Assembly (NCBI GenBank): GCA_024509875.1
Contig: JAMPIV010012440.1
Location: forward strand, 124,001 to 188,000
Length of the DNA: 64,000 bases
Direction of reading: 5' to 3'
From: Oreohelix idahoensis
Taxonomy: Eukaryota > Mollusca > Gastropoda > Stylommatophora > Oreohelicidae
This document shows positions 33,306 to 43,150 of this stretch, in pieces. The number at the start of each line of letters is the position of its first letter. Position 1 is the stretch's first letter. The notes under the pieces are model-generated. The model was not told where the DNA came from, did not search any database, and saw only the letters and a program-made list of their open reading frames with translations. The position numbers and the translations under genes were made by a program.

Positions 33306-35318
33306 TTAGGTTTTGTGAGTTTTTGCCCTCCTCGTTTCTGCTTCTTGTGTCTTCCTTTTCTCCAGTGTCTGGGAAAGCGCTTTTTCTATCATTGTTGGGA
33401 GTAGCTCTTCCCACGTTTCCTCGATGACTTTTTCGTTTGATTGGTCGTTCGTTTTAGTGTCTTTTGTGTTTGATGTAATTTCTTCAATGGTCATTCTTTC
33501 TGCCTCTATTCTTTTCAGTAGTTGTTCGTTTCCATCTTTCAGTTCTATCAGTTTCCTTACATCTTCTTCTATCTGTTGCTGAATTCTTTTCATGTCTTGG
33601 TGTATTATTTTCATGTCGTTTATGACTTGTTGTTGTTTCGCGCTTTCCGAGCTGTCATGTATTTCTTCACATCTGTCAGTTGAGGTTCTGTTTTTGTGTG
33701 GCTGGCGTTTTTCTCTCTCCTTTCGCAGTTGTTGTTTCAATTCTCTCACTTCAGTCGAGAGCCGTCTGACTTGTTCCGTTAGGCTGTCTTGGCGCCTATC
33801 ACCTAGAGTACTTGCCTTCAGTGTGTTTTTTGCCTCATGGTATGATACTCTCTTTCCAATGGCAACTGTAATTATTTGCCTTGTTTGTTGGTATTCGGGA
33901 CATCCTCGGTATCGTGCTCCGTGCTTTCCGAGGCAGTTGGTACATTTTCTATTGTTATTTGGTGCTTTGTAGTCTTGGTCTTTTTTGGCCTTTGGGCAGT
34001 CTTTGTATTCGTGGCTGCCCGCACAGTATCTACAGACCGTCTCTTTTCTGCACGTGTTCCTTGTGTGAGAAAATCCCTGGCACTTTGAACATTGTATCAC
34101 TGGCGGGATGAAGGCATGTGCTCTTCGAGGTCTATTCTGGATAGTGATGTTTTCTGGGACTGTTTTCCCCTGTAGAGTCACTATTATCAGTCTGGTGTCT
34201 TCTTTGTTCCAGGATTTAAGCCTTTCTGCGTGTGTGAATCTGTACCGAGGGTTTTCGGCCTGGATGTAGCTGAGGGCCTCTGTGTCTGACAAGTTGGTGT
34301 CTATCCCTTTGATGACTACTCTCTTGGTTTCAGTGTAGATTTCTGCTTGGATTTTGATCCGGTGTGGTAGCTGAAATTCTTTAGGCCCGGATGCCAGAGC
34401 AGTCATCAGCGATTTAGTTTTTTCCGTATCATTCAGGGCAAGTGTCACTCCCTGTTGGTGCCTTCTGATACTAATTATGCCTCTTTTGCCTACTACTTTC
34501 TCCAGGACATTGATTACTTTGTCGTCCGGGAGTGCCCTGAGTGTGGCTTCTCCTTCCGACAACTGCGTAATTTTTATTTTGCGCTCTTGATCCTGTTCTT
34601 TGTGAATACTTTTTCTTAGTTCGCCTGGGTGGCATCTCCCATCTGCTACCACTGGTTGAGTATTTGTCTTCGGGCTCGGTGCCCTGTCCTCTTCTGTCTG
34701 CTTGTGATTTTGCTTCTCTTGTTCACCTCGGAGGACTTGGCTGTTCTTTGTAGGATTCCGGCGTATCTCGATGTCTGACACTCGAGCCGCCTCAAATAGT
34801 GCTTCTTTCATCTCGGCATCGTGTGGTGGTGTCAACGGTGTTTTGTGTAGCTTCTCTGTAGTAGACAGGGCTTCAGTTGACGATTTGAGTACTTGTGGTG
34901 GTGGTCTCTGGGTTTTAGGCTCCTGTCTTCTTTTTCTTCTTTCCAACATCTGTTTTATCTGTTCTAACGCTTTCATCTGGTCTTCTTCTTCTGACATCTG
35001 TTCTATCTGCTCTAATGCGCTCACCATGTAGTCATATTCTGGGTCTTCATCGTCAAGTTCAGAACTGCTTGCATCTGCTTTCTGCTCTTCCTCGCAAGGA
35101 GTCTGGTCATTCGGGCTCTCAACCGGGTCGATACACGTCGCAGCTAGCTCCGTCATCGTATCAAGAGTTGGAGAAATTTCGGTCCCCGCACGAGTACTTG
35201 GGGCAGTTTTGCTCTCTGGCTGTCTTTCTTTGTTGATTGTGTTATTCCCCTGGCTGTTCTGCGCTGGTGGGCTGGTATAAATCTTCCTCTTTTTAGCGTG
35301 AGGTTTCTTTCGGCCCAT
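33306..35318 (-). CDS. Jockey/I-type LINE ORF1, nucleic-acid chaperone with three zinc knuckles
   Basis: An intact 670-codon frame from ATG 35318 (MGRKKPHAKK). The N-terminal 300 residues are acidic, low-complexity and Gln/Glu-rich. Residues about 320-405 form the RNA-recognition-like region that precedes the knuckles in Jockey/I-type ORF1 proteins (RVVIKGIDTNLSDTEALSYI). Three knuckles follow: CSKCQGFSHTRNTC (410-423), CRYCAGSHEYKDC (429-441) and CTNCLGKHGARYRGC (459-473), the arrangement typical of Jockey and I clade gag-like proteins. Residues about 500-620 are a coiled coil. Such proteins bind LINE RNA. The following ORF2 is missing. Confidence 0.9.
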   Translation of the reverse strand: MGRKKPHAKKRKIYTSPPAQNSQGNNTINKERQPESKTAPSTRAGTEISPTLDTMTELAATCIDPVESPNDQTPCEEEQKADASSSELDDEDPEYDYMVSALEQIEQMSEEEDQMKALEQIKQMLERRKRRQEPKTQRPPPQVLKSSTEALSTTEKLHKTPLTPPHDAEMKEALFEAARVSDIEIRRNPTKNSQVLRGEQEKQNHKQTEEDRAPSPKTNTQPVVADGRCHPGELRKSIHKEQDQERKIKITQLSEGEATLRALPDDKVINVLEKVVGKRGIISIRRHQQGVTLALNDTEKTKSLMTALASGPKEFQLPHRIKIQAEIYTETKRVVIKGIDTNLSDTEALSYIQAENPRYRFTHAERLKSWNKEDTRLIIVTLQGKTVPENITIQNRPRRAHAFIPPVIQCSKCQGFSHTRNTCRKETVCRYCAGSHEYKDCPKAKKDQDYKAPNNNRKCTNCLGKHGARYRGCPEYQQTRQIITVAIGKRVSYHEAKNTLKASTLGDRRQDSLTEQVRRLSTEVRELKQQLRKEREKRQPHKNRTSTDRCEEIHDSSESAKQQQVINDMKIIHQDMKRIQQQIEEDVRKLIELKDGNEQLLKRIEAERMTIEEITSNTKDTKTNDQSNEKVIEETWEELLPTMIEKALSQTLEKRKTQEAETRRAKTHKT

Positions 35319-35342
35319 TTTGACTATTGCGATCGCTGTGTA

Positions 35343-35358
35343 CGTCCTGAAAAGGACG
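35343..35358 (-). other. Histone-type stem-loop in the half-LINE 5' leader
   Basis: CGTCCTTTTCAGGACG in element orientation, 25 bases upstream of the ORF1 start; a perfect 6-bp stem with a TTTC loop. The same 16-mer occurs at 54196-54211. Confidence 0.6.
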
Positions 35359-35742
35359 CTGGATATAGTGCGGTTGAGGTTATTATCGAACGTTGTCTTG
35401 TTGAAACGATGTTATCGGTTGTATGCGACTATGAATGAAATCTCCTATTTGAAGCTCAAGGCAGGCTTGCGAAGTAAACATTGATGTTCTGATTACTGGC
35501 CACGCCCACACAGGCTATTTATAAACAGAGTATAATAGCTGTTGACTCAGGAAGATTCGCGCCCTTGACTTACTGTTATGTCCGATGTTTGGTTAACACC
35601 AACTGTTAATAGCTGAACAACTGTTAATTTAGTGTGATAGGCTCAAGACTGTTAAATACGATGTTCCTTCTTAATCCGTTGTTATTGATGGATATATGAC
35701 GCGGATGTCGTAGGCATAACGCCTTAAAATTTGGCCACCAAA

Positions 35743-36657
35743 TGATAATGCCCAAAAAATGCTACTACTGGGTCGCTAAATAATAAAGATGCGAATCAAT
35801 CATCCAAATATTGTAGAACAAGGAATTATGTGTTGCAGGCGATACTGGCCATCACATGATACATGTAGGGTTGTTGTTTCAACACTATTGTTACAATCCA
35901 ACGTTACAATCTGATTGGTTTACAACTACTGTTACATTGATTGTTGAAAAGCTGGTGACTTTTCTTAGACACTTTAATTACGCCACAACACGACCACAAG
36001 GACATCTACAAAATACAGTAAGTGCAAGAATATATATGTTCATGGATCATTTCAAATAATAATATTACGTATGGCCTCACAGAGCAACTACTGTCATAGC
36101 AGTGCAAAGTATATATGTTCATGGATCCTTTCAAATAATACGTATCAAATCACAGGCCTGTACACACCAAGGCCTATAACACATCTCTCCAAATAATGTA
36201 CATTTTATCTGCAGATAATTACTTATCACACTAATGGCTAATCACATATAAATCCATTAGTAATCCCTTTGTACCAACATATTCAAAGGTACACTCGAAA
36301 AAACATGGCCACAACCTTCTTCCCCGTACACTCGCTGGGGACTCTATGTCACTAAAAACTCCTTACCCAGAACACCTCAGTCAAACACACCTGACCCGGG
36401 CAAGCTGGGCGAATATCGCTCACCTCAAAAAATCTTAAACAAATTCATCTCACACTGGACTCGCCGTGAGATGTTAGCAGCGATCAACACGCTCTATTCT
36501 CGTACATACGAGCAAACAATAGATTATATTTTTAAATCAATTAACCAAGCGGACCAAACCGTTGTCCAAGCGGGACAACAAAAATCCGGCTTGTTTGTAC
36601 TAGACTTCTAACAATTAATTCCCTTGGACTAGGAGTGAGGTAATTCAGCCTGCAACA
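35743..36657 (-). repeat. B LTR copy 2 (shortened, 915 bp)
   Basis: Lacks about 100 bp (after GTTAC near 35936) and about 415 bp (after ATACAGTA near 36019) that LTRs 1 and 3 contain. The larger loss removes most of the internal minisatellite. It directly abuts internal region 1 with the border CCACCAAA/TGATAATG. Confidence 0.9.
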
Positions 36658-37008
36658 GCTTACACCACCCCCCGAGGAAAAAATGATAACATCATTTTTT
36701 TGAAAAGTACCTTACAAAATTTAGGGGTCAATAAAACTCTATTATCCAACTAGAAAACAATATGCGTTAAGTCAGAAAAAATATCGCGGCAAAAATATAT
36801 GCATCAAGTGTATAGTAACAAATGAGGCATAGATAAAAGTCTCAGACAACAAAATTGGAACAGGCGAAACCATCACCAATATGATATGGTACTAATAATC
36901 AAGTTTAACAATACCTGCATACAAAATAAATACAACTATCAGAAATAACTATGTCATATATAATCATATAATCTACCCAACCATACAACAGATTGAAGTA
37001 TAAGTAGA

Positions 37009-38433
37009 TGTCGCGAAATTGGTTTCAAGCCATTGCAAACGGGTTCAGTTAGATTTATAAACCCATCAACGATCAAATGACCGCTTTCAAAATGGCGGCG
37101 TATCAGCGAAATGTGTATCAGACAGAGGAAATCGCCAAGGATAAATAAAAGCAGAAGGGAATCCGTATGAAAAGGATTTTACATTTCAGTACAGGGAAGG
37201 ATTGTGTATAACTGCATATAAGAAGGAACGGTAGGATGTTCTCATTTACGGAGATATATGCGTATTTCGGCTGCCCACAGTTACGCTAAAAGCGTGTAAC
37301 CCACTTCTGTTCTAAATATTAAAATCAATAAATAACAGTTTGGGAATTTACATGGATAGGAAGATAGAGTTTTATCAGCTGTATAAAACTAGATAAGATG
37401 GAACAATATGGATATTATATATGCTGAGAATGATAAAGGCAAAATTTCAGTCGACGCACAGATCGGCCGAAATCACTGTTCGGGAAGGATTTTTCAGGCT
37501 TAGGTTTAAGCTGTGACGTCGGTACTCTCCGATACGTCCGCGCTATACGTATTTAAAGCGTATCTGTAAACTGAGCTAGAGACAACGAAAGAGGGTTCAG
37601 ACAGACTGGAGGCAGAGTTTCGCCACTACCCATGAATTGTGAGCGGATCGCCAGAAACATTTTTAAGTCCAGTATCTGAAGCCTGAGGGTTCCATGAAAT
37701 AACTCAAACCAGACTGTCCAGTATCAGAAGCCGGTGTAGTTCATCCGAGGCAATCCCACAAAAGTGCAGGACCCCAAAGAGTGAACTTCAACTGGTCATT
37801 GGCATCCCTACTGTTGGGCCTACCAAGTCTGATATCAGCAAAGGACAGTTTCAGCAGTATCAAGTTGGAAAGATAAGTGTCCTGTTTGACACTGACTACC
37901 TATACATGTGAAACAGCCAATAGTTGAAAACAATAAGTAACCATACAGAAACTCAGTCAACTGATGACAGTTATCCTTAAATTCAAAGGACTAATAACAG
38001 TGATTTCATTAACTTTATTATTTAAGATCTTGAAGTCTAAACAGACAATAATAGTAATTGTGTGAATACTTATATATATATATATATGTGTATGCTCTTT
38101 TCCAACTAGTAGAAATAGAATATTAGTGTAATTATTAAACTATTTTAACTGTACCTGAGGATTTATTCACTTCTTCCATTTTGTGGGTTCAGTGAATGTA
38201 CATTTTACTTATCCCCTAGAATATAAGTAATCATAAGATAGTCACAGGGAGGAGACACCTTAAATTCTGGTTCTACTTCTTACCAACTGGGCCAGGGTTT
38301 TCACAGTCTGACTATTTTTATGATAACAATACACCAGTGCTTATTTCTAAGACTTGGGTATTACTTGTAAGGTCAGAACTCGTTACTGGCATACTCTTAC
38401 ATAATAAATACTTTTAAATAACCTCCCGCTACA
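37009..38433 (+). repeat. 5' LTR of element D
   Basis: 1425-bp LTR with a (TA)n tract near 38071-38088 that is shorter in the partner. A TATTTAAAG block near 37549 lies in GC-richer sequence and could be the promoter, which is inference. Confidence 0.93.
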
Positions 38434-38434
38434 G

Positions 38435-38452
38435 TGGGTTCTCGTCCGGGAT
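38435..38452 (+). promoter_or_regulatory. Primer binding site of element D, proline-tRNA-like
   Basis: TGGGTTCTCGTCCGGGAT starts one base after the LTR. Its complement would be the 3' end of a tRNA ending in CCA; the core CTCGTCCGGGAT fits the T-stem of tRNA-Pro. Two mismatches at positions 5-6 to the usual tRNA-Pro site leave some doubt. Confidence 0.65.
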
Positions 38453-38715
38453 ATATCTTTGATATTCCTGAGCCATCTTTCTATTTCTGCTGTGTAGGAA
38501 ATTTTCTTTTTTGTAAATTTTTTTTTGGAAAGAGTAAACATAGTAGGAAGAATATATAAAAATTTTGTTGTAGGATTACCATTGAGTACAGATAAAGAAA
38601 GCTGTTTCATTTATGGTGAAGTCAGTTTAATTAACTTTAATTTTAAATAAGTTAATTATATTGTAGTAAATTAGTTTGAGTAAGATCGCTTGCCCTACTA
38701 GACTACAGATACATC

Positions 38716-40113
38716 ATGGCTGACTTGGTCAAATTTAGGTCTGCTACACTGCAGGTGGGAAAAGAGCTTGGCATGGATGGTGACGCTCTGATCCGGTATG
38801 TCACGACGGAATGTGAAAAGTACACCGAGAGAGAAGCAAAGCAATTGGAAGCAGAAAGAGAAGCCAAGAAATTGGAAGCAGAAAGAGAAGCCAAGAAATT
38901 GGATGCAGAAAGAGAAGCCAAGAAATTAGAAGCTGAGAGAGAAGAAAGGAGGCTACAAGCAGAGGCTGAGAGAGAAGAAAGGAGGTTACAAGCAGAGAGA
39001 GACCATGAGCTGAAAATGAGACAGCTTGATCTTGAACTTCAGGCTGGGACTATCACTCATGGTAATAGCTCACCTCATTCTGCGAGTAGCTGTTTTCAGA
39101 ACACAGCAAATGGGGCCATGAACTTCCACCTTGATCCATTTGTTGAAAAGGAGGACGCAATTGAGTCGTACCTGGATAGGTATGAAAGGCTAGCCTCTAC
39201 ATATGGACTGGAAAAGGAAAAATGGAGTCTAAAGTTATCCCAGGGATTGAGAGGTATTGCATATGATGTGTTTCTGAAACTCCCCAAAGAAGATCAGGAA
39301 AATTATGAAATACTAAAGCAAGCCTTACTGATCCGGTATGAAAAGAACTCTGAGGCATATAGGAAGAAATTTAGAACTTCTAAACCTCTACCTGGAGAAA
39401 CCTATAACCAGTTCTCAGCTAGGCTAGAAACGTATTTGTTGAAATGGAGTAGTTTAGGTAAGTATCAGAAAACCTACGAGGATCTGAAAGAAATGGTTAT
39501 GTTAGAGCAAGTGAAAGATTCCATGTCTCAAGAAATGAGGAAATTCCTTATGGAACAAGGAGCAGAGAGGCTGGAAGACATTTTGAAATGTGCAGAGAGA
39601 TACCAAGCAGCTCAAGCTGAATTGGTAGGAACAAAAAGGAAGCAGGTAGAAGGATATAAGCCACCACCGCAGAATACCCAGTTTGACCAGAAGGATCATC
39701 CATACAGAAGTAAGCCAAGATTTGATAATAAGGACAAGAACCCTCAGACTCAGGAAAAGAAACCCTACAAACAGGGAGATAAGTGGTGCAAAATTTGTAA
39801 GATGGGCAACCACAACACTGTAGATTGTAGAAGGAAAACCCCTCATCACGCTGCATGTTTAGCAACAGGGAATAGGACAGATATGATGGAACTGACAGGG
39901 AGTCAGAATAGTCTCCGTCATCCCCCTGTGAGTGAGCTCGTAACCGTGAACGGCAATCGAGTCATGTGCTTATATGATACCGGCCTGGATTTCGACTCAG
40001 TTGTGAGTTCAAGCCTAGTGCACTCTGATCAAATTACCACCGAAACCGTGGAAATACAAGGGGCAACTAAGGGAACAGCCACCATGACACTTCCTATAGC
40101 TGGATCAATGTGA
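38716..40113 (+). CDS. D gag and N-terminal half of protease
   Basis: ATG at 38716 (MADLVKFRSA). Residues 33-105 are a charged coiled coil of EAEREAKKL repeats. Residues about 135-305 are the capsid-type region (AMNFHLDPFVEKEDAIESYL; FLMEQGAERL). A CCHC knuckle CKICKMGNHNTVDC is at 358-371, and the protease active site LYDTGLDFD at 419-427. The frame ends at TGA 40111-40113 in the middle of protease, while protease continues in the -1 frame (WINVKSRYVEGVI). Element C encodes the same region without a shift, so I read this as a single-base lesion rather than a programmed shift, though a shift cannot be excluded. Gag would assemble the particle; protease would mature it. Confidence 0.9.
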   Translation: MADLVKFRSATLQVGKELGMDGDALIRYVTTECEKYTEREAKQLEAEREAKKLEAEREAKKLDAEREAKKLEAEREERRLQAEAEREERRLQAERDHELKMRQLDLELQAGTITHGNSSPHSASSCFQNTANGAMNFHLDPFVEKEDAIESYLDRYERLASTYGLEKEKWSLKLSQGLRGIAYDVFLKLPKEDQENYEILKQALLIRYEKNSEAYRKKFRTSKPLPGETYNQFSARLETYLLKWSSLGKYQKTYEDLKEMVMLEQVKDSMSQEMRKFLMEQGAERLEDILKCAERYQAAQAELVGTKRKQVEGYKPPPQNTQFDQKDHPYRSKPRFDNKDKNPQTQEKKPYKQGDKWCKICKMGNHNTVDCRRKTPHHAACLATGNRTDMMELTGSQNSLRHPPVSELVTVNGNRVMCLYDTGLDFDSVVSSSLVHSDQITTETVEIQGATKGTATMTLPIAGSM

Positions 40114-43070
40114 AATCTCGCTACGTGGAAGGAGTGATAACAGCCGCAGTGATTGATGACCCTATATACCCGCTGATATTGGGGTGTAGGTATGTATTTT
40201 TGGGTGACCCAGTAAAACCTGTTGTCCTGGCAGCAGTCCAGACCAGGTCGAGCACCAAAAACGAGGAGGAAAATCCTAACAATACTCAGCCAGAGCAGAT
40301 GAAACAGGCTCAATCAGAAGATGACACATTGAAGCCTTGTTTTGGCAAATTGCCAAAGGCCCATAACCCTCCAGAAAAAGGAGACTTGTATATGAAAAAT
40401 GGACTACTGTATAGAAAAGCTGGTACAGGACCTCAAGGACATGGACAGCTGGTAGTACCAAAGTCATACAGGGATAAAGTTATGGAGCTCGCACATGCTA
40501 TTCCATTTAGTGGACACATGGGAATTGGTGCCACAAGTCAACGGATAGCTTGTCACTATTACTGGCCAGGGATCACGGAAGATATCAAACGATATGTGAA
40601 ATCTTGTCCAGAGTGTCAACGTGTAGCCCCCAAGCATGGGACTGCACCAGCAACTCTAGGAGAAATGCCAATCATGGGTACTCCATTCGAGAGAGTTGCA
40701 GTGGATATTGTTGGACCCCTCACTAGGACTAAGAGAAGGAATAGTTATATCTTAACTCTAGTTGATACATGCTCTATGTGGGGAGAGGCCGTAGCCATGG
40801 CATCTATAGATTCTAAGCATGTGGCAGAGGCATTGTTGACAATATTCACCCGGTTAGGCTTTCCACATCAAATATTGACGGACAATGGTTCCCAGTTCAA
40901 GGGAAAGCTAACCCAAGAAGTGTTCAGGATTTTTCAAGCCAGACATTATCATTGCTCTCCTTATCACCCACAAGGAAATGGTCAAGTCGAGCGGTTCAAC
41001 GGTACGCTCATTTCTATTCTCAGGAAGCTGGCAAGTGAAAAACCTGAAACATGGGATGTATACTTACCCGCTGCATTATTCGCATACCGGGAAGTCCCAC
41101 ACAACTCCACAGGAATGGCACCGGCCACATTGTTGTTTGGTCGGCATATAAAAGGTCCACTTGAAGCATTACTGCGGACTTGGACAGATGAGAAGGCAGA
41201 GGAAAGTGTCACCTCATCAATTCAGTATGTAAATGAGTTGACCACTCGACTGAAAATGGGCTGGAAATTGGCTAATGACAATCTTCGCAGAGCCAGAAAG
41301 AAACATACTGAATACTATAACAAGAAAGCAAAGGATAGGGAACTTGCGGTTGGAGAAAAAGTGCTTCTTCTATTGCCCAGCAGTAACAACAAACTGCAGA
41401 TTGGTTGGCAGGGTCCATATAACGTGCTAGAGAAAATATCGAGGACTAATTACAAAATTGACAAGAAGGGCAAAGAAAGGGTGTACCATGTTAATCTGTT
41501 AAAGAAATATTATGACAGGACATCAACGGAGGTAGCTCATATGATGACTCTGGCCATCGCAACCGAAATGAAGCATGAACCACTTACTTCAATAGAGTAT
41601 CCATTAAGACCGACTGAGACATATGAACACGTCAAAATTAGTACTCAGTTAACTCAGGAACAGAGGGAGCAAGTTAAAGAAGTTTTAAAAACACATGCAG
41701 ATGTGTTAACTGATAAACCAGGATGCACCAACTTATTGACATATGATATGAAGGTCATCGATCCAACACCTATCTGCATGAAGACCTACCCTATACCATA
41801 TGCCAAGGCACAGGCATTGAAGGAGGAAATTGATTATCTGTTGCAAGAACAAATCATTTCCAAGTCAGAATCACCTTACAGTTCAAGTGTTGTACTGTTG
41901 AGAAAACCAAGTGGAGAACACAGACTCTGTATCGATTACCGGAAATTGAATGCGATCACTGAAACCCAAGCTGATCCATTACCAGATACCAATCAGCTGT
42001 TCTCGACGCTAAGTACTGCGAAATATTTCTCTAAGGTCGATTTAAGTAAGGGATATTACCAGATTCCTGTCAAACCCGAGATCCGACACATGCTGGCTTT
42101 TAGCACTTCGGATGGTCACTACGAGTTTAATGTACTACCATTCGGGTTGAAAAACGCACCAAGCGTATTTTCAAGGATGATGAGGAAATTGCTGGAACCC
42201 TTGAACAACTCTAACATCACCAACTTTATGGATGACATTCTCATAGCCACGGAAACATTTGAGGATCATCTACATTCTCTATCAATGTTACTGGGTAGAC
42301 TCAGAGAGGCAGGTTTGACTGCTCGTCCAACAAAGTGTGTAATCGGATGTCAGGAATTAGAATTTTTGGGACATACAATTTGTCATGGAAACATGTCTCC
42401 TGATCCCAAAAATATAGAAAAGTTAAGGAATGCACCTAGACCACAGACAAAAAAGGATGTGAGGTCGTTCGTATCCTTAGGAGGATTCTATCAAAAGTAC
42501 ATCAAAGACTTCAACACCTTATGTGCACCTTTGACGGATCTGACAAAGAAAGGAAAACCTGACACAATAAAGTGGACGGCAGAGTGTGAGCATGCATATT
42601 CAGAATTGAAGCATAGACTCACTAGTAGGCCTATTCTGAAGTTACCAGATCTGACGCAAGAGTTTATAGTACGGACTGATGCAAGCAATGTAGGAATTTG
42701 GGCCGCGCTTTTGCAAAAATCTCAGACCCAGAATGAGGAACTGTTTCCTGTTGCTTATGCCAGTCGCAAGTTGAACGCGACAGAAAAGAATTACTCTACT
42801 ATAGAGAGGGAATGTTTAGCATTGGTGTGGGCCATCAATAAGTTTCAACCCTATTTGTATGGCAAACCATTTGTGGTCCAGTGCGATCATCAACCCCTGT
42901 CATTTTTGGCCTCATCACGTCATGCAAATACTCGCTTACTAAGATGGTCATTATTGATTCAGCCATATTCCTTCACTATTGAATATATTCCGGGAAAACA
43001 GAATCTGGGCGCAGATTTTCTAAGTCGCCATCCCACAGAGCTTGAGGAGGATAGAAGGAATGAAAACTAA
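40110..43070 (+). CDS. D pol: protease end, integrase, reverse transcriptase, RNase H
   Basis: The frame is open from just before 40110 (GTG codon; no ATG needed if it continues from gag). Residues about 1-30 finish protease (DPIYPLILG). The zinc-binding domain has H129, H136, C166 and C169. The integrase core has D199 (VDIVGP), D258 (LTDNGSQF) and E294 (GQVERFNG), D,D-35-E. GPY/F lies near 433-440. RT has D644 (KVDLSKGYYQI) and NFMDDI at 705-710, FMDD instead of YVDD. RNase H has D857, E901, D926 and D969. All catalytic residues are present, so it could be the source of enzymes for C and F. The integrase-before-RT order is reversed relative to typical Gypsy pol. Confidence 0.95.
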   Translation: MKSRYVEGVITAAVIDDPIYPLILGCRYVFLGDPVKPVVLAAVQTRSSTKNEEENPNNTQPEQMKQAQSEDDTLKPCFGKLPKAHNPPEKGDLYMKNGLLYRKAGTGPQGHGQLVVPKSYRDKVMELAHAIPFSGHMGIGATSQRIACHYYWPGITEDIKRYVKSCPECQRVAPKHGTAPATLGEMPIMGTPFERVAVDIVGPLTRTKRRNSYILTLVDTCSMWGEAVAMASIDSKHVAEALLTIFTRLGFPHQILTDNGSQFKGKLTQEVFRIFQARHYHCSPYHPQGNGQVERFNGTLISILRKLASEKPETWDVYLPAALFAYREVPHNSTGMAPATLLFGRHIKGPLEALLRTWTDEKAEESVTSSIQYVNELTTRLKMGWKLANDNLRRARKKHTEYYNKKAKDRELAVGEKVLLLLPSSNNKLQIGWQGPYNVLEKISRTNYKIDKKGKERVYHVNLLKKYYDRTSTEVAHMMTLAIATEMKHEPLTSIEYPLRPTETYEHVKISTQLTQEQREQVKEVLKTHADVLTDKPGCTNLLTYDMKVIDPTPICMKTYPIPYAKAQALKEEIDYLLQEQIISKSESPYSSSVVLLRKPSGEHRLCIDYRKLNAITETQADPLPDTNQLFSTLSTAKYFSKVDLSKGYYQIPVKPEIRHMLAFSTSDGHYEFNVLPFGLKNAPSVFSRMMRKLLEPLNNSNITNFMDDILIATETFEDHLHSLSMLLGRLREAGLTARPTKCVIGCQELEFLGHTICHGNMSPDPKNIEKLRNAPRPQTKKDVRSFVSLGGFYQKYIKDFNTLCAPLTDLTKKGKPDTIKWTAECEHAYSELKHRLTSRPILKLPDLTQEFIVRTDASNVGIWAALLQKSQTQNEELFPVAYASRKLNATEKNYSTIERECLALVWAINKFQPYLYGKPFVVQCDHQPLSFLASSRHANTRLLRWSLLIQPYSFTIEYIPGKQNLGADFLSRHPTELEEDRRNEN

Positions 43071-43136
43071 CCTCGGAATGGTCGATTTGCAATTGTCTTG
43101 TACCCAATAGTTAAGCTAGATATCATCCAGCTTAAA

Positions 43137-43150
43137 ATATGGGGGAGCTA
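43137..43150 (+). promoter_or_regulatory. Polypurine tract of element D
   Basis: ATATGGGGGAGCTA lies immediately before the 3' LTR at 43151. Confidence 0.8.

Larger units (their letters stand above)
33063..35423 (-). mobile_element. ORF1-only LINE (half-LINE), 2.4 kb
   Basis: An insertion in B internal 1 flanked by TGCGACT at 33056-33062 and 35424-35430; the second B internal has the empty site. On the minus strand there is a 105-bp 5' leader, ORF1 (35318-33306), a short 3' region with two hairpins and a (CAA)n tail. No endonuclease or reverse transcriptase is present. The clean target duplication shows it was retroposed in this form, or lost ORF2 afterwards by an internal deletion. It parallels the mammalian HAL1 elements, which keep only ORF1. 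Confidence 0.85.
31529..35742 (-). other. B internal region 1 (non-coding, carries two LINE insertions)
   Basis: Apart from the LINE scrap (32795-32976) and the half-LINE (33063-35423) this is about 1.65 kb of AT-rich sequence with no coding frame I can assign. It matches internal region 2, which lacks both insertions and has 242 extra bases at 44738-44979. In minus orientation it starts TTTGGTGGCCAAATTT (primer-site-like, 35731-35742) and ends in the purine-rich tract at 31529-31548. Confidence 0.8.
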
